Positions 10,561 to 19,692 of a stretch of DNA of 43,144 bases are shown one piece after another. The DNA is from Phycisphaerae bacterium (GTDB lineage Bacteria; Planctomycetota; Phycisphaerae; UBA1845): positions 1 through 43,144 of the forward strand of contig JABWBH010000040.1 in NCBI GenBank assembly GCA_013360585.1, given 5' to 3'. The notes beneath the pieces were generated by a model. That model worked only from the letters and a program-made list of their open reading frames with translations. It was not told the DNA's origin and ran no database searches. The translations under genes were made by a program, and so were the position numbers. The first letter of the stretch is position 1; each line of letters begins with the position of its first letter.

Positions 10561-12285
10561 ATGCGCACCCTCAGCTACGATCACTGCGGCGGGCAGGAAC
10601 GCCTCCTTGGCGAGACCATCGGTGAGTGCCTCGACCGCGTCAGCGTCGCGCATCCGCGCCAGGACGCCGTGGTCTGTGTGCATCAGGCGCGACGGTTCAC
10701 CTACGGCGAGTTCAACACGGTGGTGAACCGCGCGGCCAAGGCGTTCATCAGGCTGGGCATCGCCCGGGGCGACCGCGTCGCGATCTGGTCGCCGAATAAT
10801 TATGAGTGGGTCGTCGCCCAGTACGCCACCGCGCGCATCGGCGCCGTCCTCGTCAACGTCAACCCGGCCTACCGCACCCACGAATTCGAGTACGTCTTAC
10901 GCGCGTCGCGCGCCAAGGCGCTCCTGCTGGTCGAGTCGTACAAGTCCTCGAATTACGTCGAGATGCTTTATGAAGTATGTCCCGAGATGCGCGCCGCGGA
11001 GCCGGGGCGCGTCGAGTCGTGGCGCTTCCCCGAGTTGCGCGATGTGATCTTCATCGGACGCACGCATCATCCCGGCATGTTCACGCGCCGCGAATTCGCC
11101 GAGCTGGGCGACGAGCTGCCCGATGACGCCGTCCACGCCCGTCAGCGGGAGCTGGACATCGACGACGTCGTCAACATTCAGTACACGTCGGGAACCACCG
11201 GCTTCCCGAAGGGCGTCCGCCTGACCCACCACAATATTCTCAACAACGCTTACTGGGTCGGGGAGATGCTGCGCCTCACCCCGAAGGACCGCGTCTGCGT
11301 CCCGGTCCCCTTCTATCACTGCTTCGGGATGGTCGTCAGCAACCTCGCCGCGATGACCCACGGCGCCGCCGTGATCATCCCCTCCGCCACCTTCGAGCCG
11401 CTGGCGACGCTTCAGGCCGTCCAGCAGGAGAAAGCCACCGTCCTTCACGGCGTCCCGACGATGTTCATCGCCGAACTGGCGCATCCGGAGTTCGCGTCGT
11501 TCAACCTTTCCTCGCTGCGCACGGGCATCATGGCCGGCGCGCCGTGCCCGGTGGAGGTCATGCGCCAGGTGCGCGAGCGCATGCACATGAAAGACGTGCT
11601 CATCGCTTACGGCATGACCGAGTCGTCGCCGGTGGCGACCTGCACGCGGGCGGACACGCCGGTCGACCTGCGCGTCAGCACCGTCGGGACCGTCATGCCG
11701 CACCAGGAGATCAAGATCATCGATCCGGCGACCGGAAAGACCGTCGAGCGCGGCGCGCAGGGCGAGGTCTGCTTCCGCGGCTACCACGTCATGACCGGGT
11801 ATGATTTCAATCCGGAGGCGACCCGCGAGGCGATCGACGAGCACGGCTGGCTGCATTCCGGCGACCTGGGCACGATGGACGCCGAGGGCTTCGTTCGCAT
11901 CACCGGGCGCATCAAAGACATGGTCATCCGCGGCGGCGAGAATCTCTACCCGCGTGAGATCGAGGAGTTTCTGCACACGCTGCCGATCATCGAGGACGCG
12001 CAGGTCGTCGGCGTCCCCGACGCCAGGTACGGCGAGGAGCTGCTCGCCTGCGTCAAACTGCGGCGACAGCCCGACGGCCGACCCGCCGATCCGCCGACCG
12101 AGGAGCAGTTCCGCGCGATGTGCGAGGGAAGAATCGCGAAGTTCAAGATCCCGCGCTACTGGTGGGTCGTGGACGAGTTCCCGATGACCGTCTCGGGCAA
12201 GGTGCAGAAGTTCCGCATCCGCGAGCAGGCTGTCCGCCGCCTCGGTCTCGAGGATACCTCCGTCGCCGCGCATCGCGACGCGTGA
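10561..12285 (+). CDS. Medium/long-chain acyl-CoA synthetase (FadD-like)
   Basis: An AMP-forming ligase of 574 residues that activates a carboxylic acid, probably a fatty acid, to its CoA thioester. Visible motifs: the P-loop-like YTSGTTGFPKGV, FYHCFGM, YGMTESSPV, the hinge HSGDLGTMDAEGFVRITGRIKD, GGENLYPREIEE and the catalytic-lysine region TVSGKVQKFRIRE. GGGAG lies about 8 nt before the ATG at 10561. A longer frame begins at 10417 but its first 48 residues are not family-like. It is divergent from the hyp operon and convergent with the glucan phosphorylase (26-bp gap). The exact substrate cannot be read from sequence. Confidence 0.9.
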   Translation: MRTLSYDHCGGQERLLGETIGECLDRVSVAHPRQDAVVCVHQARRFTYGEFNTVVNRAAKAFIRLGIARGDRVAIWSPNNYEWVVAQYATARIGAVLVNVNPAYRTHEFEYVLRASRAKALLLVESYKSSNYVEMLYEVCPEMRAAEPGRVESWRFPELRDVIFIGRTHHPGMFTRREFAELGDELPDDAVHARQRELDIDDVVNIQYTSGTTGFPKGVRLTHHNILNNAYWVGEMLRLTPKDRVCVPVPFYHCFGMVVSNLAAMTHGAAVIIPSATFEPLATLQAVQQEKATVLHGVPTMFIAELAHPEFASFNLSSLRTGIMAGAPCPVEVMRQVRERMHMKDVLIAYGMTESSPVATCTRADTPVDLRVSTVGTVMPHQEIKIIDPATGKTVERGAQGEVCFRGYHVMTGYDFNPEATREAIDEHGWLHSGDLGTMDAEGFVRITGRIKDMVIRGGENLYPREIEEFLHTLPIIEDAQVVGVPDARYGEELLACVKLRRQPDGRPADPPTEEQFRAMCEGRIAKFKIPRYWWVVDEFPMTVSGKVQKFRIREQAVRRLGLEDTSVAAHRDA

Positions 12286-12311
12286 CGACCCGTCCCGCAT
12301 GCCCCCAGCCT

Positions 12312-14003
12312 CTACCGGAAGTACGCCCGCGTCGCGTACTGATGCACCATCCGTTGCGTGCTGAAGTAGGAGCCGTTAACGGCGATCGCGTGGCGCATGA
12401 TATCGATGAAGCGGTCGCGGTCGTGGTAGTACATCGGGAGGATGACGTGCTCCAGCTTGTCGTAGATCATCTCCGCCGTCGCGCCGCGGTCCACGGCGTC
12501 GCGCCCGTCGCCGTCGCGTCCGATCGCCCACCCGGTCACGTTCTCGATGCACCCCTCCACCCACCAGCCGTCCAGCACGCTGAGGCTCGGGACACCGTTC
12601 ATCGCGGCCTTCATTCCGCTCGTGCCTGACGCCTCCATCGGAGGCTCGGGCGTGTTCAGCCAGAGATCCACGCCGGAGACGAGGCGCGACGCGACGTGCA
12701 TGTCGTAGTTGGTCAGGAACGCGAGCTTGACGTCGGGCAGCAGCGCCTCGCGGGCGCGGAAGACGTGGCGGAGAATTTCCTTCGCCCCGGTGTCGCGCGG
12801 GTGCGCCTTGCCGGCGTAGATGATCTGGATGCCGCCCGTGACGCCGTGAATCTGCTTCAGGCGCGCGACGTCGTCGAGGAAGAGGTCCGCACGCTTGTAC
12901 GCCGCCATCCGGCGCGCGAAACCGATCGTGAAGACCTGCGGATCGAGCACCAGTCCGGTCGTTCGGTTCACGTAGTCGAGGAGGAGAATCTTCGCGTGGA
13001 CGTGCGCCCCCCACAACTCGTGGTTGGGGATGCGCATCGCCTGGCGCAGCGTGAACGTCTCCTCACGCCACAGCGGAAGATACCGGTCGAAAAGCTCCGC
13101 GATCCTCGGCGAGACCCAGGTTCGCGCGTGAACGCCGTTGGTGATCGAGTCCACGTGCTGCCCCGCGAACATCTTGCGCGACACCTCCCCGTGACGGCGA
13201 GAAACGGCGTTGACATAGCTGGACAGCTTCAGCGCCAGGTGGGTCATGTTCAGCGACCCGTCGAGACACCCGATCCGCCCCAGCACGTGGCAGAGGCGCG
13301 GCTCGATGATGGTTGCGGCCTGCTCCGGGGGGAATTCGTCGTGCCCCGCCGGAACGGGCGTGTGCGTCGTGAAGATGCACTGCTTCCGAACCGCTTCGAG
13401 GTCGTTCGGAGACGGATCGTGCCGGTTCTCGGCGCGAAGGCGCTCGTCGAGCAATTCCGCCGCCAGAAGCGCCGCGTGCCCTTCGTTCATGTGATAGCGT
13501 TCAAGCGTCCGCCAACCCAGCGCCCGCAGGATGCGCACGCCGCCGACCCCGAGGATGATCTCCTGGCAGAGGCGGTAGCGCGTGTCGCCGCCGTAAAGAT
13601 GGTCCGTCAGCGTCCGATCCGCCTCCGCGTTCTCATCCAGCGCCGAGTCGAGGAAGTACACCGGGACGTGAAACCCACCGTGACCTTTAACGTCAAACTG
13701 CCACGCGCGAAGGTGGACCGTCCGACCCTCGATCGTTACGGTCGCGCGAGCGGAAGTCTCCTTCAGAAAGTCCGAGACCGCCCAGCGCTCCGGCTCCTCG
13801 CTCTGACCGCCCCAGGCGTCCAGCACCTGTCGGAAATATCCCTTCCGATGCAGCAGGGTCACCGCCACGACCGGAAGATGCAGATCCGCGGCGGACCGCA
13901 ACGTGTCCCCCGCAAGAATGCCCAGCCCCCCGGTGTACGTCGGCATCGACGCCTGATACCCGACCTCCATGCAGAAATAAGCGATCCGTCGCGGATGATG
14001 CAT
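12312..14003 (-). CDS. glgP: Alpha-glucan phosphorylase (short GT35 type)
   Basis: It releases glucose-1-phosphate from glycogen or maltodextrin using PLP as a phosphate relay. The 563-residue protein belongs to the short phosphorylase branch. It starts directly in the core (IAYFCMEVGYQASMPTYTGGLGILAGD) and has NEGHAALL, THTPVPAGHD, SITNGVHARTWVSPRI, IGFARRMAAYKRADL and IIYAGKAHPRD. The PLP site is ASGTSGMKAAMNG, followed by SVLDGWWVEG. It is divergent from the branching enzyme with about 210 bp between them, so the two probably form a glycogen-turnover pair. Confidence 0.92.
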   Translation of the reverse strand: MHHPRRIAYFCMEVGYQASMPTYTGGLGILAGDTLRSAADLHLPVVAVTLLHRKGYFRQVLDAWGGQSEEPERWAVSDFLKETSARATVTIEGRTVHLRAWQFDVKGHGGFHVPVYFLDSALDENAEADRTLTDHLYGGDTRYRLCQEIILGVGGVRILRALGWRTLERYHMNEGHAALLAAELLDERLRAENRHDPSPNDLEAVRKQCIFTTHTPVPAGHDEFPPEQAATIIEPRLCHVLGRIGCLDGSLNMTHLALKLSSYVNAVSRRHGEVSRKMFAGQHVDSITNGVHARTWVSPRIAELFDRYLPLWREETFTLRQAMRIPNHELWGAHVHAKILLLDYVNRTTGLVLDPQVFTIGFARRMAAYKRADLFLDDVARLKQIHGVTGGIQIIYAGKAHPRDTGAKEILRHVFRAREALLPDVKLAFLTNYDMHVASRLVSGVDLWLNTPEPPMEASGTSGMKAAMNGVPSLSVLDGWWVEGCIENVTGWAIGRDGDGRDAVDRGATAEMIYDKLEHVILPMYYHDRDRFIDIMRHAIAVNGSYFSTQRMVHQYATRAYFR

Positions 14004-14216
14004 AAACAGAAACTCTGCGGTCGGCGCCGCCCGTCTGCGTCGCGCGTGCGGAACATGCGCCTTGGCAAGGCCCCACGACCCTGCCTGCGCAAACGCCTCG
14101 CGAGTATGCGCCCCGACCCTCGACCGGTATTATCGGGATTGTCGTTAAGCGACAAGAGCGCCGGACGGAGCGCAGGACTCGTGTCTTGGACCGCCGGCGA
14201 AGCGCCGCCGCGCCGG

Positions 14217-16445
14217 ATGATGGACGTGACGAAATCGCCGCCGACCGTGGTTTTGAATCCGCTGGACGCCGAGAGGCGACTTTTGCGCGACGGGGACCAC
14301 CCGGAGCCGCACCGCCTGCTGGGGATCCACCCGATTGACGGCGGCGGCGCCGTGGTCCGCGCGTTTCATCCCGACGCCGCAACCGCCTCCTGCCTGCTGC
14401 CTGGGGGACAGCGGGTCACGATGACGCCGGGGCAGGAAGGGCTTTTCGAGGCGGTGCTGCCGCAAGCGTCGCTGCCGCTGGCGTACCGCCTTCGTTTCGA
14501 GTTTCCTTCGGGGGCGTCCTGGGAGCGTGACGACCCTTACCGCTTTCTCCCGACGCTGGGCGAAATCGACCTGCACCTGATCGGCGAGGGGACGCACCGA
14601 CGGTTGTGGGAGCGCCTTGGCGCTCGCCGGATGTTGCACGAGGGGACGGACGGCGTGGCGTTCGCGGTCTGGGCTCCGAACGCCCGGCGTGTCAGCGTGG
14701 TCGGTGAATTCTGCGGGTGGGACGGAAGGCTTCTACCGATGCGGCGGCTTGGCGCCAGCGGCGTCTTTGAGTTGTTCGTCCCGGGACTGAAGCACGGCGA
14801 CCTTTACAAGTTCGAGATCAAGACCGCCGACGGGCGCGTCATCCTCAAGGCCGATCCGATGTCGCGGTGGTGCGAGATGCCGCCGCGCACCGCCTCCCGC
14901 GTTCATGAAAGTGCATACGCCTGGAGCGACGAGGCGTGGATGCGGTCGCGGGCGGCGCGCGACGTCACCCGCGAACCGATGCTGATTTACGAGCTTCATT
15001 TGAATTCGTGGCGCCGCGTCGCCGGCGAGCACAACCGGCCGCTGTCCTACCGGGAGCTGGCCGCGCCGCTGATCGAACACCTGAAGCGCCTGCGCATGAC
15101 CCACGTCGAGCTGATGCCCGTTGCGGAGCACCCTTTCATTCATTCCTGGGGCTACCAGGTGACCGGTTACTACGCGCCGACCTCGCGTTACGGAACGCCG
15201 GACGACTTCCGGTATTTCGTGGATGAATGTCACCGAAACGGCATCGGCGTCATCCTGGACTGGGTTCCGGCGCATTTCCCGCGCGACGACTTCGCCCTCC
15301 GCCGCTTCGACGGCACGGCGCTCTACGAACACGAGGATGCCCGCCTCGGCGAACATCCGGACTGGGGCACGCTGATCTTCAATTACGATCGCCACGAAGT
15401 GCGCAACTTCCTTCTCGCCAACGCGCTGTACTGGCTGAAGGAGTTTCACGTCGACGGACTGCGCGTCGATGCCGTCGCCTCGATGCTCTACCTCGATTAC
15501 AGCCGGCGCGACGGAGAGTGGATCCCCAACATCTACGGCGGGAAGGAGAACCTCGGAGCGATCCGACTGCTCCGCGCTGTCAATGAGGCGGTGCGCGAAG
15601 AATGCCCCGGCTGCTTCACGATCGCCGAGGAGTCGACGGGCTGGTCGGGCGTGACGCGTCCGGCGTCTCAGCACGGGCTGGGCTTTACGTTCAAGTGGAA
15701 CATGGGTTGGATGCACGACACGCTCGCGTATTTCTCCCGCGATCCCGTGCATCGGCGTTTTCATCACAACGACCTGACGTTCGCGATGTTGTATGAACAC
15801 AGTGAGCGTTTCCTCAACCCGCTGTCGCATGATGAGGTCGTTCACGGCAAGCGCTCGCTCCTGGAGAAAATGCCTGGCGATTTGTGGCAGAAATTCGCCA
15901 ACCTTCGGACCTTGCTGGCCTACCAGTACACGCGTCCCGGGAAAAAACTCGTTTTCATGGGCACCGAGCTTGCGCCGCACCAGGAGTGGTATTGCGACGC
16001 CGGACTGGACTGGGCGCTCGGCGAAGACCCGTGGCGGCGGGGGCTCCTGCGCTTCATGCAGGATATCGGCGCGATGTACGCCGTCCGGCCGTGCCTCTGG
16101 TACGGCGATCCGGATCCCTCGACGTTCGCGTGGATCGACTGCCACGACCGGGAGCAATCCGTGCTGTCGTATCTGCGCCGGCAGGGGTCGGATCTGCTCG
16201 TCGTCGTCCTGAACCTCACGCCGGTTCCTCGCGACGGATACCGGGTCGGCGTCCCGCCGTCGGCGGGATACGTGCAGGTTCTGTCCTCCGACGACGCAGC
16301 GTATGCCGGCAGCGGATACCCGTGTGTGCCGCGTCCCACCGTCGAGGCGGTCGCGTGGCACGGATTTCATCAGTCGGTGGTGCTGAACCTGCCGCCGCTG
16401 GCGGCGCTGGTGCTTGCGCCGGATGAACCCGCGCGCCCGGGTTGA
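14217..16445 (+). CDS. glgB: 1,4-alpha-glucan branching enzyme
   Basis: GH13 branching enzyme of 742 residues, close to the family norm. It cuts alpha-1,4 chains and rejoins them as alpha-1,6 branches in glycogen. The N-terminal beta domains include the CBM48-like VWAPNARRVSVVGEFCGWDG. The catalytic set is the nucleophile D418 (GLRVDAVASMLYLDY), E471 (IAEEST) and D539 (LSHDEVVHGK). WGYQVTGYYAPTSRYG and FKWNMGWMHDTLAY are characteristic. Two ATG codons (14217 and 14220) are possible, with no clear ribosome site. The open frame extends far upstream, but that part lies antisense to glgP. Confidence 0.95.
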   Translation: MMDVTKSPPTVVLNPLDAERRLLRDGDHPEPHRLLGIHPIDGGGAVVRAFHPDAATASCLLPGGQRVTMTPGQEGLFEAVLPQASLPLAYRLRFEFPSGASWERDDPYRFLPTLGEIDLHLIGEGTHRRLWERLGARRMLHEGTDGVAFAVWAPNARRVSVVGEFCGWDGRLLPMRRLGASGVFELFVPGLKHGDLYKFEIKTADGRVILKADPMSRWCEMPPRTASRVHESAYAWSDEAWMRSRAARDVTREPMLIYELHLNSWRRVAGEHNRPLSYRELAAPLIEHLKRLRMTHVELMPVAEHPFIHSWGYQVTGYYAPTSRYGTPDDFRYFVDECHRNGIGVILDWVPAHFPRDDFALRRFDGTALYEHEDARLGEHPDWGTLIFNYDRHEVRNFLLANALYWLKEFHVDGLRVDAVASMLYLDYSRRDGEWIPNIYGGKENLGAIRLLRAVNEAVREECPGCFTIAEESTGWSGVTRPASQHGLGFTFKWNMGWMHDTLAYFSRDPVHRRFHHNDLTFAMLYEHSERFLNPLSHDEVVHGKRSLLEKMPGDLWQKFANLRTLLAYQYTRPGKKLVFMGTELAPHQEWYCDAGLDWALGEDPWRRGLLRFMQDIGAMYAVRPCLWYGDPDPSTFAWIDCHDREQSVLSYLRRQGSDLLVVVLNLTPVPRDGYRVGVPPSAGYVQVLSSDDAAYAGSGYPCVPRPTVEAVAWHGFHQSVVLNLPPLAALVLAPDEPARPG

Positions 16446-16498
16446 CCGGGAGCGCTCCGAAGGAACGATGCCGCAAGGGAAAGGGGCGGAGGGTGCGT

Positions 16499-17197
16499 GT
16501 GATCGTTGAGTTCTTCGGCCCGGCGCGGGACTGGGCGGGGGCGGCGAAGGTCGAGATTGACCTGCCCGACACGGCGGACGCGGCTTCGCTTCGCGCCGCG
16601 TTGAAGCAGCGTTTCCCGGGGCTGGCGGACCGTCTTGATCGTACGCGGCTCGCCGTCAATGAGGCCTTCGCGCCCGACGACGCCGCGCTGCGCGACGGGG
16701 ACCGCGTCGCGGTGATACCGCCCGTGACTGGCGGACAGAACGATCCGGACTGGATCGCCCTGACGACTGAACCGATCGACGTCGCCGCGGTGCGCCGGTT
16801 CGTGGACGGCGACGCCCGGTGCGGCGCGGTCAGCACGTTTGACGGCGTTGTCCGAACGCAGCACGATTCCGCTCACGGTGCGCTGGTACGCCTGGATTAC
16901 GAGGCTTACCGCGAGATGGCGCTGGCGCAGATGCGCCGGATCGTCGCGGAGGCCCGGCAGAGCTGGCCGGTCCTTCGCGCCGCGGTCGTGCATCGCCTCG
17001 GTCCGGTCGCCGTGGGTGAGGTGTCGGTGGCGATCGCGGTCGCCAGCCCGCATCGAGAGGAGAGCTTCGCGGCGTGCCGCTATCTGATTGACGAGTTGAA
17101 ACGTGACGTTCCGATCTGGAAGCGCGACGTTTTTGAGGACGGGCATCTTGCATGGGTCGAACCGGCGGTGAAAACGCGAAATCAGGAAAGCGCCTGA
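16499..17197 (+). CDS. MoaD-MoaE fusion, molybdopterin synthase
   Basis: Residues 1-79 are a MoaD ubiquitin-like sulfur carrier ending in VIPPVTGG. The rest is MoaE, with VRLDYEAY, HRLGPVAVGEVSVAIAV, SPHREESFAACRYLID and PIWKRDVFEDG, including the catalytic lysine region. Molybdopterin synthase adds the dithiolene sulfurs to cPMP. MoaD needs a free C-terminal Gly-Gly to be adenylated, but here the pair (G78-G79) is internal and runs into QNDPDW, so cleavage after Gly79 is expected, as known for the MoaX fusion of Mycobacterium tuberculosis. The GTG at 16499 is preferred because GGAGGG lies about 6 nt upstream and the start gives MIVEFFGPARD; GTG at 16493 is too close. It overlaps nth by 46 bp. 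Confidence 0.92.
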   Translation: MIVEFFGPARDWAGAAKVEIDLPDTADAASLRAALKQRFPGLADRLDRTRLAVNEAFAPDDAALRDGDRVAVIPPVTGGQNDPDWIALTTEPIDVAAVRRFVDGDARCGAVSTFDGVVRTQHDSAHGALVRLDYEAYREMALAQMRRIVAEARQSWPVLRAAVVHRLGPVAVGEVSVAIAVASPHREESFAACRYLIDELKRDVPIWKRDVFEDGHLAWVEPAVKTRNQESA

Positions 17198-18012
17198 CGG
17201 AGAAGAAAAAGGCGACGCGGGCCGATGCAATATCGGCGAAAGCGCCGGGACCGAAGACTGAGCGCGGACGCCGCGCGGCCTCAGCCGATCGCACCCCTCG
17301 GAAGGGCCGGGCGACAGGCCGCGGCGCCTCTCCGCCGAAGCTCGCCGGGTCTCCTTCCGAACGCGCTGCCCGCTTCCGGAAGATCCTTCCGCTGCTGCGC
17401 AAGGCGTACCCCGACGCGGAGTGCGCCTTGCGGCATGAAGACCCCTGGCAGCTCCTCGTGGCGACGATCCTCTCGGCGCAGTCCACCGACGAGACGGTCA
17501 ACAAGGTGACTCCTGAGTTGTTCGCTGCGTATCCGACGCCGCGCGAACTGGCCGCCGCCGATCCGACCGACGTCGAGCGGATCGTCCACCGCACCGGCTT
17601 TTTCCGGCAGAAGACAAAGAGCATCATCGGCGCAGCGCGGAAGATCGTCGGGGAGTTCGGCGGAAACGTTCCGGACAAGATGGACGCGTTGGTGACGCTT
17701 CCTGGCGTCGCTCGAAAAACCGCGAACGTCGTGCTCGGGACCGCCTTCGGAAAGAACGAAGGCGTCGTGGTGGACACGCACATCGGGCGCGTCGCCACCC
17801 GGTTAGGGCTGACGTGGACCGCCCGCGACGGCAAGGACGCCGTCCGCATCGAGCAGGATCTCATGCAGGTGATTCCCCGCCCGGAGTGGACCTACGTCGG
17901 GCACGCACTCATCTGGCACGGGCGGAAAGTATGCTCGGCGCGCAAGCCGAACTGCGCCGGATGCACGTTGAATCGGCTCTGTCCTTCCGCCGGAATCGCC
18001 GACGGCGCTTAA
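17152..18012 (+). CDS. nth: Endonuclease III with a basic N-terminal tail
   Basis: Bifunctional DNA glycosylase/AP lyase for oxidised pyrimidines. The HhH motif LPGVARKTANVVLG holds the catalytic K189, and D208 is in VVVDTHIGR. The C-terminal 4Fe-4S loop has the spacing C-x6-C-x2-C-x5-C (CSARKPNCAGCTLNRLC). The 286-residue protein has about 70 extra N-terminal residues, rich in Lys, Arg and Ala, before the core begins near SERAARFRKILPLL. The tail is probably disordered and DNA-binding, or the real start is further in; no inner ATG with a good ribosome site was noted. It overlaps the moaD-moaE fusion and converges on the SH3 protein gene 9 bp away. Confidence 0.93.
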   Translation: MGRTGGENAKSGKRLTEKKKATRADAISAKAPGPKTERGRRAASADRTPRKGRATGRGASPPKLAGSPSERAARFRKILPLLRKAYPDAECALRHEDPWQLLVATILSAQSTDETVNKVTPELFAAYPTPRELAAADPTDVERIVHRTGFFRQKTKSIIGAARKIVGEFGGNVPDKMDALVTLPGVARKTANVVLGTAFGKNEGVVVDTHIGRVATRLGLTWTARDGKDAVRIEQDLMQVIPRPEWTYVGHALIWHGRKVCSARKPNCAGCTLNRLCPSAGIADGA

Positions 18013-18021
18013 ACGCGGCGG

Positions 18022-19422
18022 CTACGGTTCGAGCAGTTCGATGCTCGACGCGGTGTATACCGGAACCGGGTTGACCATCCCTTCCGCCGGCCGCGTGCGC
18101 AGCGCCTTGATGCCGACGTAGCGACCCAGGTACCGGTCGATATCGAGCGAAAGATTCGCAGAAAGCTCGACGTATCCGATCGTGCGCGCCGGCGTCAGGT
18201 TCGGCGCGACAAGACGGTAGCGCTTCGGGCCCACCGCCGAGGAATACACGGCGCTGGTGCGCAATTCCCCTTCCGCGTCGAATCCTTGGCGAGGCGGCGT
18301 CAGAGGAGGCGCCGTCCGCTGCCGCGCGGCGAGGAACTCCGACCGTCCGCGCTCGATCTCCGACGACAGCACGTGCAGGTTAGCCGCCGACGCGCTCAGT
18401 CGCGTCTGATACTCAAGCTGCGCCGCCCGCGCCGCCGCGTACTGTTTCGCAAAAGCATCCTCGTCCTGCGCGGCGATCAAGCGATATTCCTCGAGCAGCC
18501 CGTCCAGTTCGCGCACCGCCAGCGGCTGGGACATCTCCCGCTTCAGCGCGGCGTTCAACTCGACCAGCTTCTGCCGCAACGGCGTCGCGCCCGAGGCCAG
18601 GAGCATCGCATCATCGCCGCTGGACGGCGCGGGAGCGGTTGCAGGGGCGGGAGCGAGGTTCGCCGGCGCTGCCGCGTCCGGCGCGGTCTTGCCGGTCGGC
18701 GCGGCGCCGGTCAGCGGCTGCGGCGTGACCGTCGGCGTCTCCGGCTCGCCCGGCCGCAGAGGCGTGACGAACTTTCGACTGACATACATCACGGCGCCGG
18801 GCGGCGGGACGATCCGGTAGTACCCGTCATCCGTCTTCGCCAGGATCGAGATTTCCGCCCCGCGCGAAAGCTGGACCTGCACCTGATAGCGGTCATCGGA
18901 AAAATGCGACCCGGCCCGCACATTGACCCGGTTACCGTTAATCACGCCGTGAACGCCGTCCGTCGTGTCCACGTACTCCTGAGACACGAGGCTGAACGCA
19001 CCCTTCGGAGGCTCGACGCCGTACCACTCCTCCTGCTCCTCGACGATCACGACGACGTCGCCCGCGTTCAACTTGGTCACCGGATAATGATTCTGGCTCG
19101 CTCCGCTGCGGACGTAGACGGCGTCCGCCGTGATCCGCCCGCGACGCTGCGACGGATCGACGACATCCGTCGCCTCCTTTCCCGCCTCGCCGGACGGAGC
19201 GGACGACACGCTGTTGCTGCGGGAGTCTGGGGAATTCGGCGTCGATGGAGCGGATTCCTGCGACGACGGCACGGGTTTCTCACCCGCTGCGTCAGCAGGT
19301 CTTGCAGCAGGGGTTGCCGAACCGGGATCAACCTTCGAGCCTTCCTGGCCGAACCCTGCCGCTCCTCCCAGGAAAAGCACCGCACACCCCCAGATGCCGC
19401 CCCGTAACCGCGCCGTAATCAT
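18022..19422 (-). CDS. Secreted protein with two bacterial SH3 domains
   Basis: A 466-residue protein. It begins with MITARLRGG and a hydrophobic signal sequence (GCAVLFLGGAAGFGQ), followed by a Pro/Ser-rich linker. Two SH3b modules follow at roughly residues 105-165 (AVYVRSGASQNHYPVTKLNAGD) and 170-235 (RVNVRAGSHFSDDRYQVQVQL). After an Ala/Pro linker there is a helical, probably coiled-coil stretch (about 290-380), and a last beta region ends the protein (IGYVELSANLSLDIDRYLGRYVGIKAL). SH3b domains usually bind peptidoglycan or peptides, so a cell-envelope role is inferred. GGGAGGG precedes the ATG at 19422; the longer frame upstream runs through a degenerate repeat and is not used. Confidence 0.8.
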   Translation of the reverse strand: MITARLRGGIWGCAVLFLGGAAGFGQEGSKVDPGSATPAARPADAAGEKPVPSSQESAPSTPNSPDSRSNSVSSAPSGEAGKEATDVVDPSQRRGRITADAVYVRSGASQNHYPVTKLNAGDVVVIVEEQEEWYGVEPPKGAFSLVSQEYVDTTDGVHGVINGNRVNVRAGSHFSDDRYQVQVQLSRGAEISILAKTDDGYYRIVPPPGAVMYVSRKFVTPLRPGEPETPTVTPQPLTGAAPTGKTAPDAAAPANLAPAPATAPAPSSGDDAMLLASGATPLRQKLVELNAALKREMSQPLAVRELDGLLEEYRLIAAQDEDAFAKQYAAARAAQLEYQTRLSASAANLHVLSSEIERGRSEFLAARQRTAPPLTPPRQGFDAEGELRTSAVYSSAVGPKRYRLVAPNLTPARTIGYVELSANLSLDIDRYLGRYVGIKALRTRPAEGMVNPVPVYTASSIELLEP

Positions 19423-19526
19423 GATCGCACGACCCTCCCTGGATATCGGTGGAAGATAGGGAATCTGGGGCGAGTTTACCCTGCCAAGCAAGCTTGTCAA
19501 TGAGCCGGCGACAGCAGGTTCGTTCT

Positions 19527-19614
19527 GATTCAAGAGAAACGCCTCCTCCTGCTTCAGGAGATATTCCTCCTCACTTTGAGGGAGATTCCTGTGCCTTCGA
19601 GGGATTTTCCTCCT
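19527..19614. repeat. Degenerate tandem repeat, four units of 21-24 bp
   Basis: Units start at 19527, 19551, 19572 and 19593 and share the plan of a CTT(C)-A/G-rich half followed by ATTCCTCCT. On the minus strand, which is the strand transcribed from the kinase gene towards the SH3 gene, three of the units present AGGAGG, so the spacer carries several Shine-Dalgarno-like sites. No protein role is supported. Confidence 0.55.
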
Positions 19615-19692
19615 CGCAAGGGGAGGGTGGCACGCCGCACCGGGCAGGTTCGGCTCCGTCGCCGTAGCCAAGGAGCCCCGCGCGCGATGAAG

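Noticed and set aside
10897-12300. 467-residue minus-strand frame
   Set aside because: Shadow of the acyl-CoA synthetase.
14120-14160. Promoter in the divergent glgP-glgB spacer (TATTAT/GATAAT)
   Set aside because: A -10-like palindrome CCGGTATTATCGGG is present, but neither strand has a -35 at proper spacing.
12696-14216. In-frame upstream extension of the branching enzyme
   Set aside because: The extra 500 residues lie antisense to the glucan phosphorylase and are not family-like.
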